Source: Candidatus Desulfovibrio intestinipullorum | GTDB lineage: Bacteria; Desulfobacterota; Desulfovibrionia; Desulfovibrionales; Desulfovibrionaceae | Assembly (NCBI GenBank): GCA_019113165.1 | Contig: DXHV01000041.1 | Span: forward strand, 1-42,206 | Direction of reading: 5' to 3' | Length of the DNA: 42,206 nt | Shown: in pieces, positions 32,662 through 41,403 of the stretch | How positions within the stretch are numbered: the first letter of the stretch is position 1 | Layout of the letters: the number at the start of each line of letters is the position of its first letter | Position numbers and translations under genes: made by a program | The notes under the pieces: generated by a model | Told to the model about the DNA's origin: nothing | What the model saw: the letters and a program-made list of their open reading frames with translations, nothing else | Databases searched by the model: none

Positions 32662-33789
32662 CTAGAGTCTGGGCTCCAGAACAAATTTTCCGTTCTCGTT
32701 GACCACATAGACCCTGTAGAAGTCGCCCACGCGGTCGCCCTTGGCGTCAAAGCCCATGGGACCGGTAATGGCGGGCAGGTCCTTGGCGCCGTGCAGGAAG
32801 CCGGCGATGTCCTCGGCCGTGAACTTGCCGGCCTTCATGGCTGCTTCGATGGCCACAAAGGCGTCACCGGCCATGACGCCCCACACGGACACGGGCAGGC
32901 TCTTGTAGGCAGCCTCGAAGTCCTTGAGGAAGGCCTTGGCAGCGGGTGTATCCATGTCCTGGGGCAGGGGCGGGCTCAGGAAGAAATAGCCCTCGGCAGC
33001 AGCCGTGCCGGCAATCTTGACGAGGTCGGCATGGTTGGCGGCATCACCGCCCATCATGGGCACGTTCCAGCCCATTTCCTTCTTCTGGCGCAGGAGCATG
33101 CCGGTTTCGGGATAGTAGCCCGTGAAGAAGACAAAATCGGGGTTGGCAGCCTTCATCTTGGTGAGGGAGGCCGTGTAGTCGCGCTCGCCGGGCGTCAGGG
33201 CATCAAAGAAGACAATGTTCACGCCGCTGCCCTTGAGGGCATCCCTGGTCTCTTCGGCCAGGCCCTTGGCGTAGGAGGAATTGTCGTGCACAAGGGCTAT
33301 GTTCTTGAAGCCCTTGGAGGTGATGACCTTGGCTGCGGCAATGCCCTGGGCATCGTCGCGGGGGCAGGTGCGGAAGAAGTACTTCAGCCCCTTTTCCGTG
33401 AGGCGGATGCTGGTGGAGCCTGTGCCAATCTGCAGGATTTCGGATTCGTCGTAGATGTTCTGGCTGGCTTCGGTCACGGCAGAGCCGTAGGTGCCAATGA
33501 CAGCCACCACCTCGGAGGATGCCAGCTTCTGGGCAGCAAGGGCTGCAGAGCGGGGATCTCCGGCATCGTCGGCAATGATGAGCTCGATCTTGTGTCCGTT
33601 GACGCCGCCGGCTGCATTGGCCTTGTCGACCAGCAGCGACACCACGTTCTTCATATCCATGCCTTCAGAGGCCCATTTGCCGGTCACAGGGCACATGAGG
33701 CCGAGTTTGAAGGTCTCGGCTGCCTGGCCTGTGCCGGCCATCCCCAGGGCCATCACAAGACAGATCAGTCCGGCCAGAAGTCTTTTCAT
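32662..33789 (-). CDS. livK: Branched-chain amino acid periplasmic binding protein
   Basis: Captures the amino acid in the periplasm for LivHMGF. The 375 residues start with a signal peptide, MKRLLAGLICLVMALGMAGTGQA|AE, followed by FKLGLMCPVTGKWASEGMDMKN and INVVFFD-type alternation of the type I periplasmic fold. Family landmarks are NGHKIELIIADDAGDP, VAVIGTYGSAVTEAS and YPETGMLL. A strong AGGAG site precedes ATG 33789. It is the first gene of the operon, and a terminator plus promoter lie just upstream. Confidence 0.95.
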   Translation of the reverse strand: MKRLLAGLICLVMALGMAGTGQAAETFKLGLMCPVTGKWASEGMDMKNVVSLLVDKANAAGGVNGHKIELIIADDAGDPRSAALAAQKLASSEVVAVIGTYGSAVTEASQNIYDESEILQIGTGSTSIRLTEKGLKYFFRTCPRDDAQGIAAAKVITSKGFKNIALVHDNSSYAKGLAEETRDALKGSGVNIVFFDALTPGERDYTASLTKMKAANPDFVFFTGYYPETGMLLRQKKEMGWNVPMMGGDAANHADLVKIAGTAAAEGYFFLSPPLPQDMDTPAAKAFLKDFEAAYKSLPVSVWGVMAGDAFVAIEAAMKAGKFTAEDIAGFLHGAKDLPAITGPMGFDAKGDRVGDFYRVYVVNENGKFVLEPRL

Positions 33790-33870
33790 AGCTCCTCCCG
33801 CTTAAAAGTGTGGGCTCGCACCGGGCAGAACGCCTGCCGGATGCTCTGTGTCTGCACAGGCAGACAGGAA

Positions 33871-33899
33871 AAGTAAGGTATACAAAAAAATCTTGTGAA
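33871..33899 (-). promoter_or_regulatory. Putative livK promoter
   Basis: On the minus strand TTCACA (33899-33894), a 17-bp spacer and TTACTT (33876-33871). The -35 overlaps the T-run of the preceding terminator, so the two elements are packed together. Its -10 match is weak. A 6-bp dyad, GTCTGC/GCAGAC, follows in the leader near 33849-33864. Confidence 0.4.
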
Positions 33900-33930
33900 A
33901 AAAAAGTCCCTTTCCGATTGGGAAAGGGAC
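33898..33930 (-). terminator. Strong terminator upstream of livK
   Basis: On the minus strand GTCCCTTTCC (33930-33921) and GGAAAGGGAC (33915-33906) form a perfect 10-bp stem with loop CAATC, followed by eight T (33905-33898). It presumably ends transcription coming from the YitT-type gene 240 bp upstream. Confidence 0.9.
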
Positions 33931-34170
33931 GTGCCCTGCCAAAACGCTCGGGAATCGGGGCACTGCAGTCCTGTTGTGCAGCAGTCTTCCTGCATCAGGG
34001 CCAAAAAAATTTTCTTCACAGACAGAAGACGCCGTCCTGACTCTGCATGAAAGGGCTGCGGGGCCCGGGTACAGGTACAGGAACCTTTGTGCCCGTTTCC
34101 CGTATCATGCAGACAGGATAGCGCTCACTAAAGGACGTTCCCCCTTCCCGGGCCTGCAGGAAAAGGCATT

Positions 34171-35067
34171 CTAGTTGCGGCTGAACTGGCCGCCTGCCAC
34201 GTAGAAGGTATTTTCCACGATGTACAGGGCATGGGGATCCACGCTGAACACCAGGTTTTCCAGGCGCTTCAAAGCCATGTTGTTGGTCACGGTCATGAGA
34301 ATTTCCTTGTTGTTGCCAAGGTAGGCGCCCTTGCCGCGCATCATGGTGACGCCGAAGGGCTCGCTGACCATGATGGCCTCGGCCACTTCCTCGCCCCGGT
34401 CGGAAATGATCAGGACAAGCTTCCTGTGGTTGAACATGCCGAGCACGGTTTCCATCATCCTCGAGTTGATGAAGATCATGATGATGGAGGCCATGACGCG
34501 GTCGAAATCGTAGCCCATGAGGTAGCCCAGGGAAAAGACCACCAGGTTCACGCACAGGGAAAACTGGCCTATGGCTATGTTCCAGCGGTTGCGCAGGGTG
34601 ACGGAAATGATGTCCAGGGCGCCGCCGGATCCCAAGGATCGCAGCATGATGCCGCCGCCCGTGCCGAGCAGCACGCCGCCCAGCACGGCGGCATAGAGCT
34701 CGTTTTCCACAGGCACCACATAGCCGAAATGATTGTAGATGGAGCCGGCAATGGTGGTGACGCAGGTGCCGTAGAGCGTATAGAGGAGGAAGCGCTTGCT
34801 GACGCAGAAGCGGCCCACGATGAAGAGCGGCACGGAAAAGAGGAAGTACCAGACGGACACGCTCAGCTGATCGGTCACGAAATGGGCCAGCAGGGACATG
34901 CCCATGAGGCCCGTGGCCAGAAATTCGTGCTGGGGCGAGATGCACTGCAGGCAGATGGCCTGGATGGATCCGCCCACTGTCAGCAGCAGCAGGTTCCACC
35001 AGACGGATTCGGCCAGTTTGCGATTGTAGGTCTGTTTGAGCATGAGTGGGCCTGATGGAGCGTGCAT
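34171..35067 (-). CDS. YitT-family membrane protein (DUF161 plus DUF2179)
   Basis: About 298 aa from ATG 35067 (preceded by AGGTCGGG) or 290 aa from ATG 35043. Roughly five or six hydrophobic helices span residues ~20-180: NLLLLTVGGSIQAICLQCI, WYFLFSVPLFIVGRF, LYGTCVTTIAGSIY, and AAVLGGVLLGTGGGIMLRSLGSGGALDIIS, the last with the glycine-rich segment typical of the YitT family. The C-terminal ~85 residues, beginning KLVLIISDRGEEVAEAIM and including GVTMMRGKGAYLGNNKEILMTV, form the soluble DUF2179 domain. Transport or regulatory role is not established for the family. The frame is open further upstream without coding character. Confidence 0.88.
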   Translation of the reverse strand: MHAPSGPLMLKQTYNRKLAESVWWNLLLLTVGGSIQAICLQCISPQHEFLATGLMGMSLLAHFVTDQLSVSVWYFLFSVPLFIVGRFCVSKRFLLYTLYGTCVTTIAGSIYNHFGYVVPVENELYAAVLGGVLLGTGGGIMLRSLGSGGALDIISVTLRNRWNIAIGQFSLCVNLVVFSLGYLMGYDFDRVMASIIMIFINSRMMETVLGMFNHRKLVLIISDRGEEVAEAIMVSEPFGVTMMRGKGAYLGNNKEILMTVTNNMALKRLENLVFSVDPHALYIVENTFYVAGGQFSRN

Positions 35068-35237
35068 CCCGACCTGTTTGCCACCTTGCCTGCCAGCCTT
35101 GCTGGCAGTCTGTGCCGGAACGCTGTCCCTATTATGGTAGATGTTGACAGAGTGCTCCCGAAGTCTGAACAGGGGGAGCACTCCTGATGGAAGAAGGACC
35201 TGATTGTTCTGCAAGGCGTTGCGGAAGACAGGGCCCG

Positions 35238-36035
35238 CTAGAAGAGGTTCCAGAGCATGCGCACGGCGACCAGGATGAGGAAGCAGGCAAAGCCCTTCTT
35301 GAGCCTGGAAGTCGGCAGGGCATGGGAGAGTCTGGCGCCCAGGGGCGCCGTGAAGAAGCTCACGCAGGCAATGCCGGCAAAGGCCAGCAGGTGCACGAAG
35401 CCCAGACAGCCCGAAGGCAGGGTGGGCGTGCCCCAGCCGCCCACGATGTAGCCGATGGTACCGGCCACGGCGATGGGGAAGCCAATGGCTGCGGACGTGC
35501 CCACGGCATGATGGATGGGCACGTTGCAGAAGGTCATGAAGGGCACGGACAGGGTGCCGCCGCCAATGCCCACGAAGCTGGACACAAGACCGATGACACC
35601 GCCCACGCCGGCCGTGCCGAGCCTGCCCGGCATTTCGCGTGTGGCCGGAGGACGATAGCCCGAGAGCATCTGGGCCGACACGAAGAAGAGGAAGACGACA
35701 AAGAAGCCGCGCAGGAAGATGACAGGCAGATGCGTGGCCACCAGACCGCCCAGGAAGGTGCCGATGAGAATGCCGGGGGTGATGTTCTTCAGAATGTCAA
35801 AGTGGACGGCGCCACGCTTGGCATGAGCCCTGGAACTGGAGATGGAGGTCACCATGATGCTGGCAAGGGAGGTGCCCAGAGCCAGCTGGTGGATAACGTT
35901 GTGGTCATAGCCCAGCCGGGTGAAGACAACATCAAGCATGGGGACAATGACAATGCCGCCCCCGACGCCCAGGAGCCCGGCCAGTACACCGGCCACGGCA
36001 CCACAGGCCATGAAAATCAGAATGGTCACGAACAT
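35238..36035 (-). CDS. TauE/SafE-family permease (anion or sulfite exporter type)
   Basis: A 265-aa membrane protein with about eight helices. The first TauE half reads FMACGAVAGVLAGLLGVGGGIVIVPML and ends with LALGTSLASIMVTSISSSRAHAKRG; the second half repeats it as GVGGVIGLVSSFVGIGGGTLSVPFM and HHAVGTSAAIGFPIAVAGTIGYI. The internal repeat with GGG and GTS motifs is the hallmark of PF01925. Sulfite, sulfoacetate, taurine-related or other organic anions are known cargoes; sulfur compounds would suit a sulfate reducer, but this is inference. ATG 36035 has GAGGA five bases ahead; in-frame codons upstream lack ribosome sites. The gene stands alone. Confidence 0.9.
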   Translation of the reverse strand: MFVTILIFMACGAVAGVLAGLLGVGGGIVIVPMLDVVFTRLGYDHNVIHQLALGTSLASIMVTSISSSRAHAKRGAVHFDILKNITPGILIGTFLGGLVATHLPVIFLRGFFVVFLFFVSAQMLSGYRPPATREMPGRLGTAGVGGVIGLVSSFVGIGGGTLSVPFMTFCNVPIHHAVGTSAAIGFPIAVAGTIGYIVGGWGTPTLPSGCLGFVHLLAFAGIACVSFFTAPLGARLSHALPTSRLKKGFACFLILVAVRMLWNLF

Positions 36036-36152
36036 AAGGATCCTCGGAAAGAAGACAAGCATCAGGCACGAGCGGGAAGGATCACCCCTCTCGCAGGCAG
36101 GGAACATCCTCAGGGGGAACACGCTCCGGGGACGCCTCCCCTGTCGTCTGCA

Positions 36153-36196
36153 GGGACGGTCTGCCAGAGACGATCTGCACAGAGACGGTCTGCACA
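36153..36196 (+). repeat. Three tandem 14/15-bp units
   Basis: GGGACGGTCTGCCA, GAGACGATCTGCACA and GAGACGGTCTGCACA follow one another directly. Consensus is G.GACGRTCTGC. Confidence 0.75.
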
Positions 36197-36570
36197 GGCA
36201 GGCAACACGTTCAGCCCTACTCGCCTCCGTGTTCCTTGTCCAGCCCGGCCAAGGCCGTCAGTCCGCCCAGTCCGCCCGGCCAGGCCGGCCGGTCCGGATC
36301 CTGTCCAGGCCCGGGCGTTCCGCCGCTCCCGTGGCGTATTCCTGCCCTCATGAAACACAGAAAGACAAAAGAGTCTACCCCAATCAGACCCAGACAGGCC
36401 CAGACAGGGCCAGTCAGCCCCAGTCCGGGCCTGGTCAGGGCAGGATCCTCCAGGGCGGGCCGTGCAGCGCGCCTGTCCTCGCCCTCCCTGTCGCTGTTCC
36501 TTGTTCATGGAACACCAGAAAATCCGGCTTGCCTTTTCACCAGCGCTCTGACATAGTGTCTTGTGGTCAT

Positions 36571-36591
36571 GGGCCCGGCACTGTCGGGCCC
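36571..36591. other. GC-rich inverted repeat
   Basis: GGGCCCG (36571-36577), spacer GCACTGT, CGGGCCC (36585-36591), with outer TCAT and ATGA at slightly uneven distances. No T-run follows, so a regulatory or cruciform role is as likely as termination. Confidence 0.45.
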
Positions 36592-36831
36592 GGAACATGA
36601 AAAGGCACGGGCAATGAAGGCCCCCTCGGGCGCATCTTCAGGCAGCCACAGGCACGAACAGGGGAGGAGAACGGTGAGACGGGCACGCGTCATGCAGCAG
36701 ACAGACTTCTCCCTTCCTTTCGTTTGGGCCGGGCGCTCCCTTCCGTGCTTCACTGATCACCTTCTGCATCCCCTGCCGCTGCCCTGTCAGCATCCGCAGT
36801 CTTTTTGCAGTGGTGTCCTCTGACCCCCATG

Positions 36832-36854
36832 CCGCCATTCAGGGCGGTTTTTTT
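36832..36854 (+). terminator. Terminator-like hairpin in the pyrB leader
   Basis: CCGCC (36832-36836) and GGCGG (36843-36847) with a 6-base loop, followed directly by seven T (36848-36854). It ends 49 bp before the pyrB GTG and is followed by a pyrimidine-rich run containing CTTCCCA repeats. It may finish an upstream transcript, or act as an attenuator of pyrB as in other bacteria whose pyrimidine genes are controlled by premature termination. Confidence 0.7.
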
Positions 36855-36903
36855 GTATCAGCTTCCCAGCTTCCCATCTTCCCTTCAGCCTGGAGTGTGC
36901 GTT

Positions 36904-37848
36904 GTGAACACTGACAACCGTTATCTCTGGAACCACAAGGATCTTCTGGACGTCAGCCAGTTAAGCAAGGAAGATGTCCACCATCTTCTGAACCTTGCAC
37001 AGAGTTTCCAGGAAATAAACAACCGTCCGGTCAAAAAGGTCCCTACCCTGAAAGGCAAGACCATCATCCTGTTCTTCGTGGAAAACTCCACCCGCACCAA
37101 GACAAGCTTTGATGTGGCAGGAAAACGCCTTTCCGCAGACACCTTCTCCCTGGGCAAGTCAGGCTCCAGCATCAACAAGGGCGAGAGCCTCAAGGATACG
37201 GCCCTGACCCTGCAGGCCATGAATCCCGACATCATTGTCATCCGCCACTCGAGCAGCGGCGCGGCCCAGTACCTGGCCGACCTTTTGCCCTGCAGCATTG
37301 TCAACGGCGGCGACGGCTGGCACGCCCATCCCACCCAGGCCCTGCTGGACAGCTATGCCCTGCGCCAGGTCTGGGGCACGGACTTCAGCGGCAAGACCCT
37401 GCTCATTCTGGGCGACATAGAGCACAGCCGCGTGGCCCGCTCCAACATCTACCTTCTGCACCTTCTGGGCGCCAGGGTGCGCCTGTGCGCCCCGCGCACG
37501 CTGCTGCCCCGCCATGTGACCCAGTGGGGCTGCGAGGTCTTCTCGGATCTCGACGAGGCCGTCCGCGGCGTGGACGCCGTCATGTGCCTGCGCCTGCAGC
37601 TGGAACGCCAGGAAGCAGGCCTGCTGCCCATGCTGACCGAGTACTCCAGACGCTACTGCCTCACCCCCGAGCGCCTTGCCAAGGCGGCTCCCGATGCCTG
37701 TGTCCTGCACCCGGGCCCCATGAACAGGGGCTGGGAAATCTCCGATGAAATAGCCGACGATCCCCGCTGCCTGGTGCTCAACCAGGTCTCTGCCGGTGTG
37801 GCCGTGCGCATGGCCATTCTCTATCTGCTCGGCACACGCAACGATTAG
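36904..37848 (+). CDS. pyrB: Aspartate carbamoyltransferase catalytic chain
   Basis: Joins carbamoyl phosphate and aspartate, the committed step of pyrimidine synthesis. The 314 residues carry the carbamoyl-phosphate site [20 protein letters not shown], the GSS loop with [35 protein letters not shown] and the C-terminal [11 protein letters not shown] 36904 is preferred to upstream codons because GGAG lies seven bases ahead and [15 protein letters not shown] is a good N-terminus. No pyrI regulatory gene follows, so it is probably the regulatory-subunit-free type working with the PyrC dihydroorotase next door. Confidence 0.96.
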   Translation: MNTDNRYLWNHKDLLDVSQLSKEDVHHLLNLAQSFQEINNRPVKKVPTLKGKTIILFFVENSTRTKTSFDVAGKRLSADTFSLGKSGSSINKGESLKDTALTLQAMNPDIIVIRHSSSGAAQYLADLLPCSIVNGGDGWHAHPTQALLDSYALRQVWGTDFSGKTLLILGDIEHSRVARSNIYLLHLLGARVRLCAPRTLLPRHVTQWGCEVFSDLDEAVRGVDAVMCLRLQLERQEAGLLPMLTEYSRRYCLTPERLAKAAPDACVLHPGPMNRGWEISDEIADDPRCLVLNQVSAGVAVRMAILYLLGTRND

Positions 37849-37882
37849 GACCTGCCCCACGGCAGGAAATACAGGTACAACT

Positions 37883-39145
37883 ATGAAATTCTGTCTTACC
37901 AATGCCCAGTATCTTGAGGCCGGCGTGGATGTGCTCGTTGAGGACGGCCGTATCGTGACCATGATGCCTGCCGGCAGAATGGATCTGCCCGCAGACTGCC
38001 AGCAGGTGGATGCCGGCAATCTGAAACTGCTGCCCAGCCTCACCGACTGCCACGTGCACCTGCGCGATCCCGGCTTCGAGTGGAAGGAAGACATTGCCAC
38101 CGGCCTGGAAGCCGCAGCCCGCGGCGGCTTCGGCTCCGTCATGTGCATGCCCAACACCAAACCCGTGAACGACACGGCGGCCGTCACCCGCTACATGCTG
38201 GACAGGGCTCGCGACACCCATCCCCACGGCCCGCGCCTCTATCCCGTGGCTGCGGCCACCCCTGGCCTCAAGTGCGAGGGGCTCTCGCCCCTGGGCGAGC
38301 TGAAGGAAGCGGGCTGCGTGGCCGTCAGCAACGACGGCAGGCCCATGTCCAATGCCGAGCTCATGCGCAGGGCCATGGAATACGCCTGGGATCTGGGCCT
38401 CGTCTTCACGGATCACTGCGAGGATCCGCAGCTTGCCCCGGACTACATCATGAACGAGGGCGAGATGAGCGCCAAACTGGGCGTCATGGGCCAGCCCGTG
38501 GTGGGCGAGGCCATACAGGTGGCCAGGGACTGCATGCTCTCCGAATACCTGGACATTCCCGTGCACATTGCCCACGTCTCCTGCGCCATGGCCGTGGACG
38601 TGGTGGCCATGGCCAAGCAGCGCGGCGCAAAGGTGACGGCCGAGACCTGCACCCACTACCTCATGCTGGATGAGACGGCCCTGGAAGGCTACAATACCCT
38701 GGCCAAGGTCAACCCGCCCCTGCGCACGGCGAAGGATCGCGACAGGCTGCGCGAGGCCGTGAAGCAGGGCATCATCGACATCGTGGTCACGGACCATGCC
38801 CCGCACGCCGCCGTGGAAAAGAACACCACCCTGGATCTGGCGCCCAACGGCTTCACGGGCCTGGATCTCTCCCTCACCCTCATGTGGCAGCTGGTGCGGG
38901 ACGGCGTACTCAACGAGGCCGACATTGTACGGCTCATGGCCGTGCGGCCGGCAGAAATCTTCTGCCTGCCCTGCAACCGCTTCAATCCCGGGGATCCCGC
39001 CGACTTCTTCCTCTTTGATCCGGAAGAAGAATGGCAGGTGACGCCCGAGACCCTCTATTCGAAGAGCCACAACACCCCCTACCTTGGCCAGACCCTGAAG
39101 GGCAGGGTCCGCCACCACTGGCTGGCAGGCGTGCAGCTCTTCTAG
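37883..39145 (+). CDS. pyrC: Dihydroorotase
   Basis: Third step of pyrimidine synthesis: cyclises N-carbamoyl-aspartate to dihydroorotate. The 420-aa length and DCHVHLRDPGFEWKEDI metal site place it in class I (allantoinase-like) dihydroorotases. MPNTKPVND, IAHVSCAMAV, AETCTHYLML and TDHAPHA follow in order, giving the remaining His and Asp ligands. The segment EGLSPLGELKEAGCVAVSNDGRP lies where some class I enzymes carry the bridging carbamyl-lysine, which I cannot assign here. ATG 37883 has CAGG nearby. It begins 34 bp after pyrB, so they form one operon; class I enzymes often associate physically with PyrB. Confidence 0.95.
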   Translation: MKFCLTNAQYLEAGVDVLVEDGRIVTMMPAGRMDLPADCQQVDAGNLKLLPSLTDCHVHLRDPGFEWKEDIATGLEAAARGGFGSVMCMPNTKPVNDTAAVTRYMLDRARDTHPHGPRLYPVAAATPGLKCEGLSPLGELKEAGCVAVSNDGRPMSNAELMRRAMEYAWDLGLVFTDHCEDPQLAPDYIMNEGEMSAKLGVMGQPVVGEAIQVARDCMLSEYLDIPVHIAHVSCAMAVDVVAMAKQRGAKVTAETCTHYLMLDETALEGYNTLAKVNPPLRTAKDRDRLREAVKQGIIDIVVTDHAPHAAVEKNTTLDLAPNGFTGLDLSLTLMWQLVRDGVLNEADIVRLMAVRPAEIFCLPCNRFNPGDPADFFLFDPEEEWQVTPETLYSKSHNTPYLGQTLKGRVRHHWLAGVQLF

Positions 39146-39306
39146 CGTCAGGGCAGGGAGTCCCTTGCACGACAAAAAGACGCCAAAAGACGCCAAACTG
39201 TCAGCAGATCTGAACCACCGGATACGAGAATCACGGCACGGAACGGGATCAGGGGCGCAAGCTGCCCTCCTGTCCCTGGCCCTTCCGGCCAACACCAAGA
39301 GGTACC

Positions 39307-40119
39307 ATGATACGACCCTTTCTCAAGTGGCCCGGTGGCAAGTTCAGGCTTCTGGACCGGATTCTGCCGCACTGCAGCGCCGTGCCGACGCGCTTTGTGG
39401 AGGTCTTTGCCGGCTCCTGTGCCGTCTTTCTCAATGTTCCTGCCAGGGAAGCCCTGATCAATGACGTCAATGCCGACCTCATTGGCCTCTATGCCTGCCT
39501 GCAGGAGGAAGGAGAGGCCTTTGTTCGCTTCATGCAGGGCTTCTTCACTCAGGAAAACAACACAAGGGAAAACTACCTGTATCTGCGCAGTGCCTTCAAT
39601 GCGAGCAGGGACAGGCGCGTGCGGGCGGCCCTCTTTCTCTATCTGAACAGGCACGGCTACAACGGCCTGGTCCGCTACAACAGCAGGGGCCTTTTCAACG
39701 TGCCCTTTGGCCGCTACAAGGCGCCGTCCTTTCCGACCGGAGCCCTGGAGGACTTTCTGGACAAGCTTGCCGTCACGAAGACACGCTTTGTCTGCCAGGA
39801 TTTTCGGACCGTCTTTGCAGGCCTTGAGCCAGGAGACGTGGTCTACTGCGATCCCCCCTATGTGCCGCTGAGCAGGACCGCAAGCTTCACGACCTATTCG
39901 GGCACGGCCTTCACGGCAGAGGATCAGGAGGAGCTTGCCCTTCTGGCCGAAAAGGCCTGCACGGAGCAGGGCGCGACCGTCATTGTCAGCAACCACGACA
40001 CCCCGCACATCAGGACCCTGTACCAGGGAGCCCGCATCATTTCCTTCGATGTGCAGCGCTTCATCAGCTGCAAGGAACGGAAAAGAGCGCCGGAACTGCT
40101 GGCCGTGTTCCGGCCCTGA
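39307..40119 (+). CDS. dam: DNA adenine methylase (Dam-type)
   Basis: Methylates N6 of adenine, most likely in GATC as for the family. The 270 residues show the D12-class order: FLKWPGGKFRLLDRI (substitution of the usual KWAGGK), SAM-binding FVEVFAGSCAVFLN, NDVNADLIGLY, NGLVRYNSRGLFNVPFGRY, catalytic DPPYVPLS and a C-terminal IVSNHDTPHIRTLY. AGAGG stands seven bases before ATG 39307. It lies 161 bp after pyrC with the same orientation. No restriction gene is adjacent, so it is probably a solitary housekeeping methylase. Confidence 0.93.
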   Translation: MIRPFLKWPGGKFRLLDRILPHCSAVPTRFVEVFAGSCAVFLNVPAREALINDVNADLIGLYACLQEEGEAFVRFMQGFFTQENNTRENYLYLRSAFNASRDRRVRAALFLYLNRHGYNGLVRYNSRGLFNVPFGRYKAPSFPTGALEDFLDKLAVTKTRFVCQDFRTVFAGLEPGDVVYCDPPYVPLSRTASFTTYSGTAFTAEDQEELALLAEKACTEQGATVIVSNHDTPHIRTLYQGARIISFDVQRFISCKERKRAPELLAVFRP

Positions 40120-40254
40120 CAAGCCCCTTTCAAGGGGTCAGCCACCCATACTCAAAAGATTCGGGAGATCTGGCCGCTTACGCCTCATGCAGGCCCTTTG
40201 TGCGCCTGCCGACACGCTCCCTCAACTCTTCTTTTTCTTTCAAGGACAAAGACC

Positions 40255-41106
40255 ATGCCCGATCGCAAAGCTGTTGTTGCCGGACGCTTCTATCCGGGTT
40301 CTTCCGACGAACTGCAGGCCCTTCTGCACGACCTTTTCACGGCCCTGAAAGACAGCGGGCTGGATGACAACGGGCAGGAGGACACGCCCTGTGCCGTCAT
40401 GGCGCCCCATGCAGGCTACATCTTCAGTGCGCCCGTGGCTGCCAGGGCGCTTGTGCACACAAGAGTACCGGAAACGGTGATCGTGCTCTGCCCCAATCAC
40501 ACCGGCATGGGGCGCTCGCGCTTTGGCGTGTGGCCCGACGGCGCCTGGGAGACGCCCCTGGGTCCCGTGGCCGTCAATACGGAGCTGGCCGGGCAGCTCA
40601 TGGCCGCAGGCCCCGTCTATGCGGGCGACCGCCTCTGCCACCAGAACGAGCACGCCATAGAGGTCCTGCTGCCCTTCCTGCAGTACCTGCGCCCAGATGT
40701 GCGCATTGTGCCCGTGTGCATTGCCTGCCAGCACACCCCGACCCTCAGAAATGCCGGCGAAATGCTGGCTTCTGTCCTTGGCGACAGCCTGGATACGGGC
40801 GCTGTCGGCATTCTGGTGAGCTCGGACATGAACCACTACGAAAAGGAGTCCGTGGCCCTGAAAAAGGACGAACGGGCCCTGGAATGCGTGCTGGCCGAAG
40901 ACCCCGAGGGACTGATTGAGCGCTGTGCCAGCGAACGCATCACCATGTGCGGCGCAGGCCCCATGGCCCTCACCCTGCACTGCCTGAAGTGCCTGCGGCC
41001 CCAGGCGAGCCGCCCTGCCCGGCTCATGGGCCACACCACCTCCGGCATGGTCAACAAGGACTTTGATCGCGTGGTCGGCTACGCCGGCGTGCGCTTCTAC
41101 GCCTGA
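40255..41106 (+). CDS. amrB: AmmeMemoRadiSam system protein B (MEMO family)
   Basis: A 283-aa MEMO-family protein (PF01875). AAGGA stands a few bases ahead of ATG 40255. Landmarks are VVAGRFYPGSSDELQALL at the N-terminus, VMAPHAGYIFSAPVAARAL, VIVLCPNHTG, WETPLGPVAVN, HQNEHAIEVLLPFLQYL, VSSDMNHYE and a final MVNKDFDRVVGYAG. The His-Asp-Cys positions match the metal-binding site of MEMO relatives. In prokaryotes amrB usually accompanies amrA (AMMECR1) and a radical SAM gene, but none is next to it here. The biochemical function is unsettled. Confidence 0.93.
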   Translation: MPDRKAVVAGRFYPGSSDELQALLHDLFTALKDSGLDDNGQEDTPCAVMAPHAGYIFSAPVAARALVHTRVPETVIVLCPNHTGMGRSRFGVWPDGAWETPLGPVAVNTELAGQLMAAGPVYAGDRLCHQNEHAIEVLLPFLQYLRPDVRIVPVCIACQHTPTLRNAGEMLASVLGDSLDTGAVGILVSSDMNHYEKESVALKKDERALECVLAEDPEGLIERCASERITMCGAGPMALTLHCLKCLRPQASRPARLMGHTTSGMVNKDFDRVVGYAGVRFYA

Positions 41107-41206
41107 CGGTCTCTGGCAGCCCCTGATACTCTCCGATGCGATCTGCGGCCGCCAGGCAAGAAAGAGACGGCCCGGGAAAGACGATCAGGCCCCAAAACGG
41201 CCATAC

Positions 41207-41240
41207 GACAAGGCCCCGGGACACATCCCGGGGCCTTGTC
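41207..41240. terminator. Perfect 15-bp hairpin behind amrB
   Basis: Left arm 41207-41221 (GACAAGGCCCCGGGA) and right arm 41226-41240 (TCCCGGGGCCTTGTC) with a 4-base loop, CACA: fully complementary. No T-run follows on either strand, unusual for an intrinsic terminator of this strength. It starts 101 bp after the amrB stop. Confidence 0.6.
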
Positions 41241-41288
41241 GTCCCCCTCCAGTCAGCAAAACAAAGAGACGCCGTGACCGAGCTAACT

Positions 41289-41330
41289 CGCCTGCGCATG
41301 CCCCATTCGTAAGAGTGGGGTAAGCAGGCG
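41289..41330. ncRNA. Candidate structured RNA: nested stem with GNRA loop
   Basis: Outer stem CGCCTGC (41289-41295) and GCAGGCG (41324-41330) are perfect. Inside, CCCCATTC (41301-41308) pairs with GAGTGGGG (41313-41320), including one G-U pair, closed on the plus strand by the tetraloop GTAA (GNRA). A third small dyad, GATGC/GCATC, follows at 41368-41384. The composition resembles the compact hairpins behind TnpB genes (omega RNA), but direction and partner are unclear. Confidence 0.4.
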
Positions 41331-41403
41331 CCCTGCTGCCTGTTTCTGGTCCCATGACTGATGAGCTGATGCGATTTTTGCATCCGATCACAGGGGGATA
41401 AAG

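Larger units (their letters stand above)
36036..36830. other. Repeat-rich noncoding interval
   Basis: About 800 bp without a credible gene. It holds three degenerate tandem 14/15-bp units (36153-36196), a patch of repeated CAGTCCGCC and GGCCGG (about 36255-36300), another with CAGACAGG and CAGTC-type words (36390-36440), and the GGGCCCG dyad (36571-36591). Some open frames cross it but none looks coding. Confidence 0.5.
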
